A stretch of 64,000 bases of DNA from Climacium dendroides (Eukaryota; Streptophyta; Bryopsida; Hypnales; Climaciaceae): contig OX467091.1 of NCBI GenBank assembly GCA_950106755.1, forward strand, positions 6,651,538 to 6,715,537, in the 5' to 3' direction. Made by a program: the position numbers and the translations under genes. This document shows, piece by piece, positions 1 through 12,554 of this stretch (within the stretch, counting starts at the first letter, position 1; each line of letters starts with the position of its first letter). Under the pieces are notes generated by a model. That model made no database searches. It saw only the letters and a program-made list of their open reading frames with translations, and was not told the origin of the DNA.

Positions 1-1384
1 GGAGTTGTAAAGGTAAGACTAATATTGCAATTTGAAGAAAGAGACAATGTGATTGTATTCAACTACAGGGAAATGAAAATCCCCCCAAATACAATATTAA
101 ACAAGAATATAAAAGAAATCTAAAAAATTTATTGGCAAGTATCTAATGTAGGTCAAGGACATGTTATAATGAGGGTTTGCAAATCAAAATTCACTTTCTC
201 TTATCAAATGCCTCTAATATTATGTATTTTGTGACTTTCATTTTCTATTTTTGAAATATTGTGAAGCATCACATCTCTAAAATGTTTTTTTTTATAGAAA
301 AAAGGCCTTGCCAATGCATTGTTAAAAACAACGTCAACAATAAATTTGAGAAAGTTTGAACAAAACCTTAATAGTTTGCAAATTTTCAATAAAAATTTAT
401 GTTTACAAGAAGGAATATTGGTTATTTTTTCTATTTTAAAATTATTCTTAAATAACACTATTAATGCATAAAAATCTAAATATTAAAGTGCCACTAGACA
501 AATATGAAGAAAATTGCATATGTAGCGTATATTTGTGACCTTTGTCACTTCAATCTATAATCAATTATTGGTTTTATTTTTCATGATAAAAATTTGTGCT
601 TTAGTATGTTCTTTGGCTATATTAAAACTTGCCACTTTATGTTAAAAATATCCGCATGCCAAAAACATGCAAAATCTATGTATGCAACTTATTTCTAACT
701 TGTATAAAAAAAAACTTGATTGCATTATTATGGAAATATTGCAAGTAATAGGATATATTTAATTGTGTGTCATTTCCAAAACAAGAGTGAGGAGGGTATG
801 ACAACAGCTTCTCCATTCAAGCCTCTAATTATTTGATTGTAGAAAAAGTCTAAGCTTGGTAGCCACAAAAATAGTGTTCAAGAATTTTTTTAAACTTTAT
901 CAACTAGTATTTTTTCTATTTTTCCATTCAAATGTTTTTTTCAAGTATCCATTTATAGTATTTATTTATCCATTTAATCAAAATATTTAATTCTATAAAA
1001 TTTTTCTATTTTTCCTATTTTTTCTATTTTTTTCCCTTGTGCTTTGAAAATCCAACCGGCTATTACTTTGTACTAACCACCTAATATTGCATGGAATAAA
1101 TCCACTCTCCAAGACCCATTCACCAATCAACTAATATTTAACTTTATAATTAATATTTGAAAACTCCAACTATTTTTTAATTGGTATATTTAATCATCTT
1201 GAGAGCTGACAATATGAATCCAACCATTCAATACCATTCAATGATAGTTTCAATAGAAAGTTATGATAATTTGTAGAGTATAAAATATTTGGAGGCACTC
1301 TATGTATAAGTTTGTGCATCATGTGTGGCTAGGGTTTTTACTTAGGCGGGTATTTTGATGACTGTAAACAATTAAATGATCCTT
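1..1384. other. AT-rich intergenic sequence
   Basis: Strongly AT-rich, with many A and T runs. No open frame has recognisable protein similarity and I see no clear inverted or tandem structure. It is probably decayed repeat sequence. Confidence 0.5.
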
Positions 1385-2141
1385 ATCATACTACTAAAAT
1401 CATAAGTCCCTCTATAATATCACAAATGCTACCATTAATACTAGGGGCTCATACTTGCTATGCTACGCATTCATTGTATCACATATTAGTAAAAATTTGA
1501 TACATTTGAATAGAATGCATGATAATGATTTCGATAAGTATTTTAATTATTTTATAAAAATATTTCCAATCATGCATACATAGAAATCATATTTTCACAC
1601 AATGTGATATTACTAAAATAGAGTAGCAGTTCACAATCACCTCTGTAATATCACTTTTTACAAAGGGTGATATTATAGAAATAATATAGTCATTGCAATT
1701 GAGGTGATATTAAAGAGGATCAATATGGTGATATTATAAAGGTAGCAATTCCATTGCTTTTCTTGGCTTTATACTTCTTTTGCATTTCTATGATTTTGTG
1801 CTTTTGTGAGCTTTGAATTAAATTGTTCACAAAGCTTTTGAGATTTACAAGTTTTTCCTTTAAATTTTTCTATTTGGGTTGCTATTGTTTGTAACAATTG
1901 AGTCAAATTTCTAATGCATTCTAATGTATGTGTATCTTTTACCGTATTTCATTCATCATTCATTAAATTTCTATTGTTTATTTCAGTATATGTTTATTTA
2001 TTAAAAAAATTATATGAAGATTTTAATAATTTTTATCTAAAGATTTATTAAAATTCTTGCTCTCCATTCTATCTAATACATAAAAATTCTAATGAAATTC
2101 TAATGGTGAATGCATAGCATAGCAAGTGCCAACTGCTAGTT
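1385..2141 (-). mobile_element. TIR DNA element, family 'GCTTGCTATGC', copy 1
   Basis: The outer ends carry inverted copies of CTTGCTATGCTACGCATTCA (near 1457) and TGCATAGCATAGCAAG (near 2111). The same element, inverted relative to this copy, occurs twice at 48.6-50.4 kb, and the homology extends past the core TIRs into flanks such as CCCTAGTATTAATGG. Inside are six GTGATATTA/TAATATCAC motifs in both orientations. It carries no intact transposase. The superfamily is not assigned. Confidence 0.75.
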
Positions 2142-3950
2142 AGTACCTAATTTCCTAATGTACAATATTTAATGCCCCATACAATCACTTAGAATTCTAA
2201 AGGAGGGGCAATTTATAGCACCTTTACTTTGTTATAAGAAGAGAAAAAAAGTGCAAAAAGGCAAACGAACAAATGTATACTACATTGGACCAAAGTTGGT
2301 AGTATCACAATCATAAAAGTCCATTTCATTTTTTTGCATATGACCTCTATATTTTTTTGATATTTTTCTATAATTTATTTATAACATGTTAAAGCAAAAT
2401 ATGAAGAAATTTAATTTTTTTTTTTTTTATATTTATATAAAAACCCCTCAAAGTTGACATCAAATTTTAATTCATTTCAATAAATTGTAGAATTAATTAT
2501 AATATAAATTAACTTTATTGAAAGTTAGACCACACTTAGAAATACTTATTGCAATTATCTAGATCGGATAGATTTGATTAAAGTTGATTTTAAGTATGTT
2601 TAATTTACCCCCTCCAAATCAGCATAACTGGTTCATATCTACAAATTTAGAGATACAACTTTACATATTTCAAATCAAAATATTTAATTGCATATATATC
2701 AGCTTAAATATATATATTTTTTTTCGCAAAATATTTGAATTTTGAATAGATCAATGAGTCTTTATCTTTAATATTGTGGACTTTGATAATATATAAAGTG
2801 TACATTTCAAAGTCCTATACAAAGATTTTTCCACGTCAATCTTCAAAGTTCTCATTTGAATATTTGCTACTACCACGAAGATCTGCACTAGATGCCATTT
2901 CTTTTGTATTTTGTAAATCATCAAGTATACAATATTAATATGTATATATATATATTTCAAAAGAAACTATTGAAATAAGGACTCTGACAATCCATATTGG
3001 TTCAATGTAGTGTGCATTTGTCCAAACACAAAGATTAAAGACAAAAAAACAAGACATGAACTACAAACACAACATTCACTTAGCACAATTTGAATGTAAA
3101 GTATACAACACATCCTCAAATTTGTAAATTCCACATTCACTTAGCACAATGTTATGAAGTATATTTAATGCATCAACAATATCAAAGTGTTTGATGCGTG
3201 AAATGAGTTCGTAACACAATTTAAGACACTAACTATAAGCAACAACAATGAACCCTAAACAAGAATATGCAAATTCAAGAAGAGAAACTCAATGTACCCC
3301 CCTAAACCTTTAAAATGACGACATGCATAGACAACATGTTCACATTCAGACCATTCTTTTGGAAGCAAGAAGTGAAGCCGGTGCCATAGTAAAGAACAAG
3401 GGTCAAAGCATGCAAGCAAAGCACCCACAAAGAGAAGCTAATAACAACATTTGAAGCATCCCAAGTGAAGCATTCCAAGTCTTGTAGCAGTGCAGAGGAG
3501 AGGACTAGATTGTAAAACCATGTAGGGACAAAAAAATAGCCCTTTCATTGGACTATTACATGATTTTTCATCCAACCAAATATGTCAATAGATTAATCCT
3601 ATCCACAATAAATTCCTAAGATTCATATCTTTGAAACTATCTTAGATAATACTTCATACATATAAACAATACCTCATATCTTAAAAAAGAATTAAAGAAT
3701 TATGAACATTCATGCATTGAATCGTTAATACAATTTAAATGTTTACTAATAATTTTTTTGGCCCATCATAACTTTTGTATACAATATTGAAATGTTGCAT
3801 TTTTTTGTTGTGTTGGAACTTCTTTTCACTTGTCAACAAGAAAATATGAAAATTTGATCATTTTAATAATAGTAAATAGGCACAATAAAGAAAAAGGGCA
3901 CTTTTGGGAGACCCACCGTAATAAAAATCCGAATCCTTCTTTGATTTTGA
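2142..3950. other. AT-rich intergenic sequence
   Basis: It contains short TA microsatellite runs, for example around 2940-2957. A slightly less AT-rich stretch lies at 3240-3500. No gene or recognisable transposon protein was seen. Confidence 0.4.
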
Positions 3951-4285
3951 ATAATGTGGGAGGTTCTAAAAGTGCAGAGGCTCTAAAATCACCCACCTCC
4001 TCAAATGTGCACTGTTTGTACACGTTTCTTTTTCATAGCCTTTAGCAATATACAAACAATGTACATTTGAGGAGATGGGCGATCTTAGAGCCCTATACCA
4101 TTCCAACTTCAAATTTTCATAACTAATTCTACAAAGCTCCAAAAAACATGAAACGACTTGGATTAGATGCTAATTCCACTTTTCTTTCAAGGAAAATTTA
4201 CTTTAAAAATGTACTGAAAAATGTTTCAAGACTTCACCTCCCCCAAATCCAGTTCCAGCTTTTATGGACCTCCTACCTGAGGTAT
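3951..4285. mobile_element. Foldback MITE, family 'ATAAGGTAACA', copy 1
   Basis: Internal arms of about 42 bp at 3979-4020 and 4051-4092 form an inverted repeat running from GGCTCTAAAATC to a matching TTAGAGCC end. The loop is about 30 bp. The same element is found at 54390-54722 and, interrupted, at 62178-63237. The outer ends of this copy are diverged (AGGTTCT on the left, GGACCTCCTACCT on the right). It is non-coding. Confidence 0.75.
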
Positions 4286-4606
4286 TTCTGTATAGTTTTG
4301 CCACCGCTTTTTAGGGCTCGTGGGACCTAAAGGCTTACCGCAACAGAACCTTCCTGTTGACTCCATTGACGACCGACGTCTGCACTCGCTGTGCAGGATT
4401 CTTTGACATGCAGGAGCTCGTGTCTAATAACTCGAATATCTTACGCCTTGAATGGGGCTCCACCAGTTTTTTTTGTTTTTTTTTTCATCTCATTTTTTTA
4501 AAAAGTGCCAAACTGGTGGTATAAAATGTTATAGCGGTGCTCCAAATTTCAGCATCCAACCGCATATTGGATGAAAAAATATCACATTACTATCAGGAAA
4601 AAGCCC

Positions 4607-4815
4607 CCCATTGTTGCAGTATTGTTTCAATGGGTTAACAGTATAGTACTGAAAGTATATTGTTGCAATACTGCAAACAATATTGTTTCAATAAATCTGC
4701 AGTGCACCTATTGAAAATATATTGTTGCAATACTTTTTGCAGTACTGCAACAATATGCTTTCAGTACTATATTGTTAACCCATTGAAACAATACTGTAGC
4801 AACTCAAGCAATGGG
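4607..4815. repeat. Long imperfect hairpin (foldback MITE-like)
   Basis: The ends are CCCATTG and CAATGGG. Two arms of about 75 bp are nearly complementary: both carry CAGTATTGTTTCAATGGG and TACTGAAAG followed by TATTGTTGCA units. Within each arm, short TTGCAATACTGCAA units are themselves near-palindromic, so alternative folds are possible. It lies 2.1 kb upstream of the receptor-like protein start. Confidence 0.8.
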
Positions 4816-6000
4816 TTTTTTTTCCCGATGCTAGCACATATCACATGTCTGTAATTTGGTTTTCATCCACAATCTGAAATTTTCATCCATTATTTTTAAA
4901 AAATTCAAAGTGTTTTAGTAATTTCATCCAAGTTTTTTGGCACTTTCCAGGCAAATTATTTTTTCTGGTGCAATATGGCACCAGAAAGCCAGAAGAAAAC
5001 ATCCCTGGGCTCCACCGTTCCACAAGAATTTCGTTGAACCTTGAAGTCTACGTTGCTGCACACGGTCGGTATTCTAGAAATCTATAAAGAATTGAACTCC
5101 TCGCAGGGACCAGGTCTACACGGCTAGCTTAGGCATGGTGATAACTTTGAATCACTTGAATCTGCCTAGACCACTTGCTGCTGCTGCGGACCCACTCATC
5201 CTCAAAAGCAAGGACTCCAGAAATGGCAAATGGAACGATTCGCCCTTTCCAGTGGATGAATTCCCGCAAATCCTCCCCCCAATTTTGCATATTGTCGCTT
5301 CTCCAAAAAAGTCAATACCTGCACTTCACCCCATAATACCAAGATGTACATATTCTGAAAGCTATGAAAAAAAGAGAGAGAAACGGAGTATTAAATGCGG
5401 GGCCTGCGTATCAAACATGTTTTGACATTGTAGTCCTTCACCAGTCAGAGTTGGAATGAATGTTCAAGCTGTTTGATGAAAGCAGGATCTTTCGATCCAA
5501 ATTCATGGATATAAATAGCTTCATCCGTCACGGAAGCTCCTGTCACACCGCCTTGGGAAATTAAACAACCGAAAAGAGAGAATCACTTTCTGACCACCTC
5601 TGATTAAATTAATGATTCCACACGGACTCCTATAATTTTTTCCCCTTTAATTCAGAAATCAGTACCGAGAAATCGGTAACGATGGTGTAACTGAGTCTGC
5701 AGGCACTCAGGCAGGTAAGCACTGCAACGATTTTGTGGGGGTTCTTAAGCAATTGTCTTGTACGGAGGTGAGTGACCATATTGGACAACTGGGCAACTGG
5801 GGTAATTTCATTACGAATTGGTGGGTGCCTTTGCGTGGAGCTTGCAAGGAAGTTGAGTGTGAGCCTCTGAGCGAGAGAAAGAGAGCGAGAAAGTAAGGAG
5901 GGGATGGGGGGTTGGAGTGGCAAGGTTTTGAGGTTTTGCACTTTGTTTCAAGCATGTTTCGAAAGAGCACACTTGGCGATTTCCATAGCGGCGTAACTTT
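4816..6000. other. GC-richer upstream region of the receptor-like protein gene
   Basis: Base composition rises relative to the flanking repeats. An open frame of 96 codons at 5135-5425 (+) begins with ATG but has no recognisable domain, so I treat it as unproven. A GTC/TCG trinucleotide microsatellite lies just downstream at about 6011-6045. The block probably contains promoter and 5' leader sequence of the gene starting at 6714. Confidence 0.35.
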
Positions 6001-6010
6001 GCAACTTGGA

Positions 6011-6045
6011 GTCGTCGTCGTCGTCGTCGTCTTCGTCTTCGTCTT
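6011..6045 (+). repeat. Trinucleotide microsatellite (GTC)n/(TTCGTC)n
   Basis: Consecutive GTC units run into TTCGTC units. They probably lie in the 5' leader of the receptor-like protein transcript. A plausible leader intron follows, with donor CAG|GTAGG at 6113/6114 and acceptor TTACAG at 6712, one base before the ATG at 6714. The leader intron is inference. Confidence 0.6.
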
Positions 6046-6713
6046 GGGGGGGACGCTGCTTGCAGATTTTTGTGGCAGCTTGGAAGTATTAAAAGCTTCT
6101 TGAATCTTCTCAGGTAGGAACCCGGCCACTTCTAGAGTGTTCTCGCTTTAATTTGAACTCTGCAGAAAATTGAAGCTTGAATGTTTCGTTTTAATGGTCC
6201 TCAATGACCGGTACAGCTGGAGTGTGCGCGCAGTTTTTTTTCCTGAAAGAAGAATTGACAAGAACACAGGTCGTTATCAAAAATGCGCAACGATCTAGAT
6301 TGTTCTTGCTTCTAATCTCAGGAGAACTTTGAGCGCTTTTCGAAGTCTCTCAAATTGGATACCGTATACAAGAGTCCAGAGCTTGAAAATACACAGTTTT
6401 CGAAACAAGAATAGGCAAGAGCTCAAAAGTTGTTGTTAGCAAACATGCAGTCCAAACAACTAGATTCCTGAGTCTTTTAGCGTTTTCGGTACTCTTGAAG
6501 TGTATGAGGAGAAGGATTGACTTAGCAGACATGATTCGTTTCGGAATCAAATTCAACCCCAGTTATCAAATGAAACTGGGGTAGTCGAAGTGAACCTAGT
6601 TTTGGTAGTACCCAGTATCATATTGCAGGAGAATTTGAGTCGCTACTCTTCTGGCAGAGTGCAGATTGAATTTTTTACCGACTTAGAAAGCTGAATTGCT
6701 GTCCTCTTACAGA

Positions 6714-9700
6714 ATGAAGACGATACTGGTTTTGCTGGCAATTTGCCTGGTTCTCAGAGCATCTTCAACTTGGGTCATTGGAAAAGAAGTGCTTTCTGAA
6801 GATTGGGACGATGAAGTGGATTGGGACGATGAGGTGGAAAAGATGAAAGCAGCGAAGGTATGTGCACGTATAATCGCCACTTATTGCAGTTAAGCAAAAT
6901 TAAAAGTGACTGGAATTTGAATGAAAGAAAAACTAAGTGTTTCTTAGCAAATAAATGAAATGGCACCCTGGAGTGGAAATAGAGAATTTTGGTTCAATGG
7001 TGACAAGAGCATCAGTGACTCTAAAGGGGATCACAATATATGTTGAGGAGAATACAATGGGCACATAAAATAGTAGTTTCACTACATGATACATCTTCAA
7101 TGACCAACGTCTTCTACAAAAGTTTTATCATTCATTCTTTCAGTCTTTACTCTCATATTTTAGGTGTTAATATTTAGATAGAGTTGGTAATGGGTGCTCA
7201 TTTCTTAATATAAGATAATCTTATACTTGAAATTGCCTCTAAGTTCTTGCAAATTTTGATGTGAACATTGCTATGAAATTTGACTAAATTTAACAAGCTA
7301 CAAGCATCAAATATCCTTTGCTTATTTTAATTGTATTTTTTTTAATGCAAACTAAATGGAGTGATCTTTCTATTTTTATATTCCAAACTAAGATTGCTAT
7401 AGTTAGAAGATGTTTTTAAGGGAGATAGTGTATAGTATTCAGTGTTTGTTTGGTATTAAGAGAATTTACTATTAGGAGGAAGTACCAATGTTTTCATTAC
7501 TAAATTATTTGCCTTTTGTGACCAATCAATAGGAACTCTAACTATATCCAATAATAGAAATTTTCATATGCCAAGAATGAATATTGTGTTTTTGGTGAAC
7601 TTTGAAGGTAATTCTTCAAAATTGATTTGAAGATGTCTATAATTTTTTTTCCAAATTTGGCCATGTGGATAATTCAAAGTTGTCAAGGAACTTGTATTTA
7701 ATAGTATTTTGTCCCAAGCTCTTAGGTCTTTTAAAGATAAATCTAATTACCTCAGTCCCAATTAAAGGGTTGTAACATAGTTTGAATATGCGACCAATGT
7801 GCAATGTATTTCCAAAATGTTGTCTTAGAAAGATCATATAAGAAAGGGTATGCAGCATACCTATATGTGCGCTAGAAATACCTGTATAATCCACTTTGAA
7901 AATTCATAGTTTATTCATACAAAGTCTAAGAAACGCATGGAAAGAGTATATGAAATCCTCTTTTGGTCATCAAGACCAACAAGACGCCATCAAAAACTTA
8001 GATAGTTTTAATAACAGGAACCATGCTTATTCAGAAGCATTTCATGCTGTTACCTTACATGAAAGCGCTCCTAACAAGTGACGTGTTGTGAGCAGGTACA
8101 CCAGGAGCGGCAAGAAGCATCCGAGAGATTCAAGAAACTCATCTCAATAAGCAACGAATTCGACCCTTCGATCTTCGAAGGAGAGCTTGTAGACGACGTT
8201 GGAGATGTCACTGATGATGACAACACTCACAGGGGCCGCAAGTTGCTGCAAACCAACGCCAATGACCAGAATGGGCTCTTGGGTTTCAAGCAAGGAATTA
8301 CGATGGACCCAAACGGGACTCTCCAGACTTGGAACATCAGCGCCAACCTAAACCACTGTGCTTGGAATGGCATCACTTGCAGCAACCGCACAGGCCGAGT
8401 AATCGCACTGAATCTTACAGGTACTGAATCATTTTCTGTTAAGTTCAGACTCTCGGCTGTCTGCCGCCGTCTGTTTATCAGACCCTGTTCTATAAATAAT
8501 GAAAGCGCACGCAGAGTGTTAGTCCCTGTTTGTTGTAAGTTTTGGAGGGTGACTTTTCCACTTGGGCACGTTCTACGTGTGCTTGTGCAACGGCAGTAGA
8601 GATCTAGAAAATAGTTTCGGATTGTGAAGCCTGTTCACATACATGTAGGATTCGTGCACTGAGAGTAGGGTGTACAAAACCACAGAATACTGGTAGCTTA
8701 CACTGTGAAGCCTATGCATGGGTAGGAAAGTACACATGTACGAATTTTAGTTACTAAAGTTTGACGTCAGAGAGGAGTCTCGTGTAAGAATGCAAACCCT
8801 ATGCATATGTAGGAAGAGCGCACGTAGATCTGCTACCCTCTGAAGTTTGAAGTCTCTTGTAACCCACCTGTTACCCAACGAATCGGGTACGAGGAGAATA
8901 AGGTCGTCTTTTTGAGAGAAGTTCTATGGTCTAAGGAAAATGAAGTCGAACTTCTTAATGATAGTATTCGCATCCAACTTTAAGCATTTTAAGTTGAGTA
9001 AAAGAATGATTTGGGGGATATCTCTATAGAGCTGCGGAGTGATCACTTTGGGTTCAAGAGCCAAATCTGTGGAGATCAAATTTTTCTCATTACGTAAGAA
9101 TTCTTATGCGATTTCAAAGATGTTGATCGCTATAAATGACAGTGGACAACCCCATTACCACTCAAAGATTAGTGGCCACAGGCATTCGCCAAGTCATGTT
9201 TACACCACTCACGAATAAGGCCAACGAAGTGCATGAATAGATGAGGGTAACAAGGGTCAGTACAGGAAACTAACGGTTTTAGTATCCTCTACCCTGATGC
9301 TAATTGAAGTCTTTGGCAGGCGTACCTGGTTCTAAGTTGGGAGGTACAATCTTCCGTAACATCTCGCTGCTCTCCTCGTTGACGAGCCTGATTCTGAAGT
9401 CGAACTCCTTAACCGGAATCATTCCTACGGAGTTAGGAAACCTGGCGCATCTGAAGGTGTTGAATCTGCATGACAACAACTTGACAGGAACCATTCCGAC
9501 ACAGCTTTCTTCATGTTCACTCCTGCAGACATTGGACGTGGGCTCCAACAATCTAACCGGTACAATACCAAGTGAACTGGTGCAGTGCAGCAACTTGGTG
9601 AACATAGATGTCTCATCCAACCAGCTAATTGGGGAGATTGATCCTGGGTTTGGCACCTTGCGGAACTTGACAATGTTTCTGGCCATGTGGAACAACCTCA

Positions 9701-11712
9701 CCGGCACTATCCCTGAGAGCTTTGGAAACTGCTCCAAGCTGGCAAGCTTCTCATTGAATAACAACCATCTGGTGGGGACCATCCCAAGCTCCTTGGAGAA
9801 TTGTCCCGACTTGCAAGGGTTCCTAGTGGGGTACAACAACATTACTGGAACGCTTCCCAGAGGCTTCTCCAAGCTGCAAAAGCTGAGCATTGTGTATTTT
9901 CAGAATAACCAGATCACGGGACCAATGGACTTCCTGCAGAACTGTAGTGGAATGTGGCAGATTCATGGGGAGAATAACAACCTCACCGGGAAGCTGCCGA
10001 CCTTCTTTGGGAACACATGTGAGAATCTCACACATGTGTTTGTTTCCAGGAACAACTTCTCTGGGCCGCTCCCGGGCACGCTCGCTGACTGCCCGAAGCT
10101 GGAAAACATAGGTGTCAGCAACAATAAGCTTTCGGGTACCATTCCTGCGATATTCAGCAAATCTCCAAGGATGGAGAATTTTCAAGTTGATGGCAACCAA
10201 TTCACGGGTACCATACCTGTAGAGTTCGGGAATTGGTCGAATATCGAGTATGCCTACTTCCAAGGCAATGACCTTGAAGGAACGATCCCTACCTCCTTTG
10301 CAAACTGCTCCAAGTTGATACAACTGCATGTGAACTCCAACCCCAAGCTCACAGGCAGAATACCCGCGGAGTTTGGAAGGCTGCAGAAACTGCAGAATCT
10401 GGTCGTGTTCAACACCCAGGTTTATGGAGAGATTCCTGCAACACTCGGCAACTGCTCGGCCCTCATAAATCTTGTCCTCAACAACAACACACTCAATGGA
10501 ACAATACCTGAGACGTTAGGAAACTTAGTGAATCTAACACTTCTGACTCTGTCAGACAATAAGCTTGAGGGACCCATTCCAGTCAATCTCAGCAACTGCG
10601 GAAACCTTGCGAAGATGGACTTCTCCAATAACAGTTTAACGGGAGGGATACCGAGCTCTCTGCAGAGTTGCTATTCTTTGCAATCAATCCGATTGGATAA
10701 CAACCACCTCGAAGGAAAATTTTCTCTGGATATGAGCAACATGAGCAAACTGGCAGCGGTGTCCGCACGCAACAACATGATCACAGGAGACTTGTTTGCT
10801 TCTCTTGCAACTCTAAACTCCAGCGGCAACCAGCTGCTTACGTTGGATTTCACTGGAAACGGTTTGGAGTCCACAATTCCTACAACGTTTGACGTGGCCA
10901 AATTGTCCACTTTGCAGGTGCTTCTGCTGGGGAACAATAGGCTTCAGGGTCCAATTCCGACATGGCTGTGGGACCTGCCTGCACTGCAAGTGCTGGGACT
11001 CGGCAACAACAATCTCACCGGGCAGTTAACGGGCAACTTCAGTAATCTGCGAGGATACATTGACTCAAATTCAAATGCAAACAACTCTCTTGACGACTCT
11101 TCTTCGACTTACATTCAGAGCGTGGTGATTACTGTAAATGGCATGTCGGTAACTTACAGTACTTTTCTAGCATATGTCATTTCCATGCAGTTGTCACACA
11201 ATCAACTGGAGGGCAGCATTCCTGCGGGTATCACCCAGCTTGTGAAGATGACGAGTCTGGACTTCTCATGGAACTCTTTCCGAGGTAGCATTCCGGAGAA
11301 TATTGGTGACATTCCTTTGACATCCCTGGATCTGTCCAACAATCACCTTTCCGGCGTAATTCCACAGTCCTTAGCCAATAATGCCAAGCTGCAAACCTTG
11401 TTTCTTGCCAACAACAGCCTCTCTGGTGAAATTCCCTCGGGCTCCCAGCTACAATCCCAGAATGTCAGTGCCTTTCGTCCTGGCAATGACGGGCTTTGTG
11501 GCTCCCCTCTTCCGGGTTGCACCTACAGCGCAGAAGATCGGAATTCTTTCAAGGGTCTTTTCACTATCCCGGGTTTCGTCATCGGCTTCCTCACTGGCTT
11601 TCTTGCTATTGCAATTGTGTTCTTTTCCTGGAAGCCTGCTCGGAGCTTCGTCCGCCTCGGCGCGAAAAATACAGGTCGGTGGCATCCCCCCAAGGAATCC
11701 ACTCTTCAATAA
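6714..11712 (+). CDS. LRR receptor-like protein (no kinase domain)
   Basis: Three exons, 6714-6857, 8096-8420 and 9320-11712, join with closing phases (0 and 1) into 953 residues. Residues 1-20 are a signal peptide (MKTILVLLAICLVL). An acidic segment with a duplicated DWDDEV follows, then RGRKLLQ near residue 103. An LRRNT cap (TWNISANLNHCAWNGITC) precedes more than twenty plant-type LRRs (LxxLxLxxNxLxGxIP). An island of about 55 residues near 730-785 interrupts the array before its last repeats, as in plant RLPs. A GLCGSPLPGC cap, a membrane helix near 904-927 and a basic tail of 26 residues end the protein. RLPs act at the plasma membrane in ligand sensing and signal through partner kinases such as SOBIR1/BAK1; this is family knowledge. 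The ligand is unknown. The ATG at 6714 is chosen because it begins the signal peptide. An AATAAA overlaps the stop codon but is too early to be the only polyadenylation signal. Confidence 0.9.
8620..8835 (+). repeat. Degenerate repeat units inside intron 2 of the RLP gene
   Basis: Three diverged units share the pattern 'CCTATGCAT..GTAGGAA..CACATG' (near 8630, 8708 and 8797). They lie within the 899-bp second intron (8421-9319). No function is evident. Confidence 0.4.
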
Positions 11713-12554
11713 AGTGATATTAGATATGTCGTTTACTGTGAATTCAGAGATTTCCTCCCTTACACTCACCCCTTCTTTTGAACAAGCACAGGCTCAGAAA
11801 TCCCTATTTACACTACTTAAGGATGACTCATTCTAGTTCAGTTTCATGTCACCTATGATCAAGCTCATACTGAAACTAGAAGCATGTGCTTGCATGTTAA
11901 AGTGTTCCTTGCCACCGAAACGTTATTGACCTTGTAAATTTGAGTATCACATTGTAGTACAACTGCAGACAGTTACAAGTAGTACATTTCTCTACGACAT
12001 TGTAATATACCAGCAGCACAGTTGCAAGTAGCTAGTCAATGAGCATGGCGATCAGATGTAATGTAATCGAAATTTTGTAAAGAAGCTCTAAAGAGGCATG
12101 CAGTTTCTCATTGAGACGCTTCTTACCAGAATTATCAGGGGGCAGTTCTCTTCGGCTGTACTGCACATCTGCCGGTGATGGTCGAGTGAGTCAACCTACA
12201 CACGAGAGTCTGGGCATTGCCAAATGAGTCTAGGCAAATGAGACTCTTGTACTACACAGAACTGATTAGTAGTAGGATTTGTTCACATGCAAGTAAAATA
12301 TAGACTGGACAAATTGCATGAAATACCAGAGACCAAGAAGGGAGAAAATAGGCACTCGTTATGTAAACTCCAAAACACTTCCACTGTATCAATTGCCATT
12401 AGAACCTTCGGGTCCATAAACGCTCAATCACGTCTAAACTTGAATCTCGCCAAGGGTATCTCTAGCATTAAGCAAAGAATGCATATTGAATTCTCTATAG
12501 AATAGCAGCAAAATCTCTGTATTAGTCTAAAACTCACGAGTACTAAAAGTATAT
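11713..12554. other. Convergent 3' intergenic region (RLP / DPH5)
   Basis: The region lies between the stop of the + strand RLP and the stop of the - strand DPH5, so it should hold both 3' UTRs. Short open frames here match nothing recognisable. Confidence 0.5.

Noticed and set aside
1385..1760. TAATATCAC resemblance to the geminivirus origin nonanucleotide TAATATTAC
   Set aside because: One mismatch, no stem-loop around it and no Rep-like sequence. The motif belongs to the TIR element.
5707..6129. 140-codon minus-strand frame rich in K/T repeats
   Set aside because: The repeats come from the GTC/TCG microsatellite read backwards. No domain or splice evidence, and it opposes the RLP leader.
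7896..8081. Open frame upstream of RLP exon 2
   Set aside because: It ends at a stop before the acceptor at 8094-8095 and is not in the exon 2 frame. It is intron sequence.
9300..9890. 196-codon minus-strand open frame within the RLP gene
   Set aside because: It lies entirely opposite the LRR exon. The long frame is explained by the repeated LRR codon pattern, and it has no independent start context or domain.
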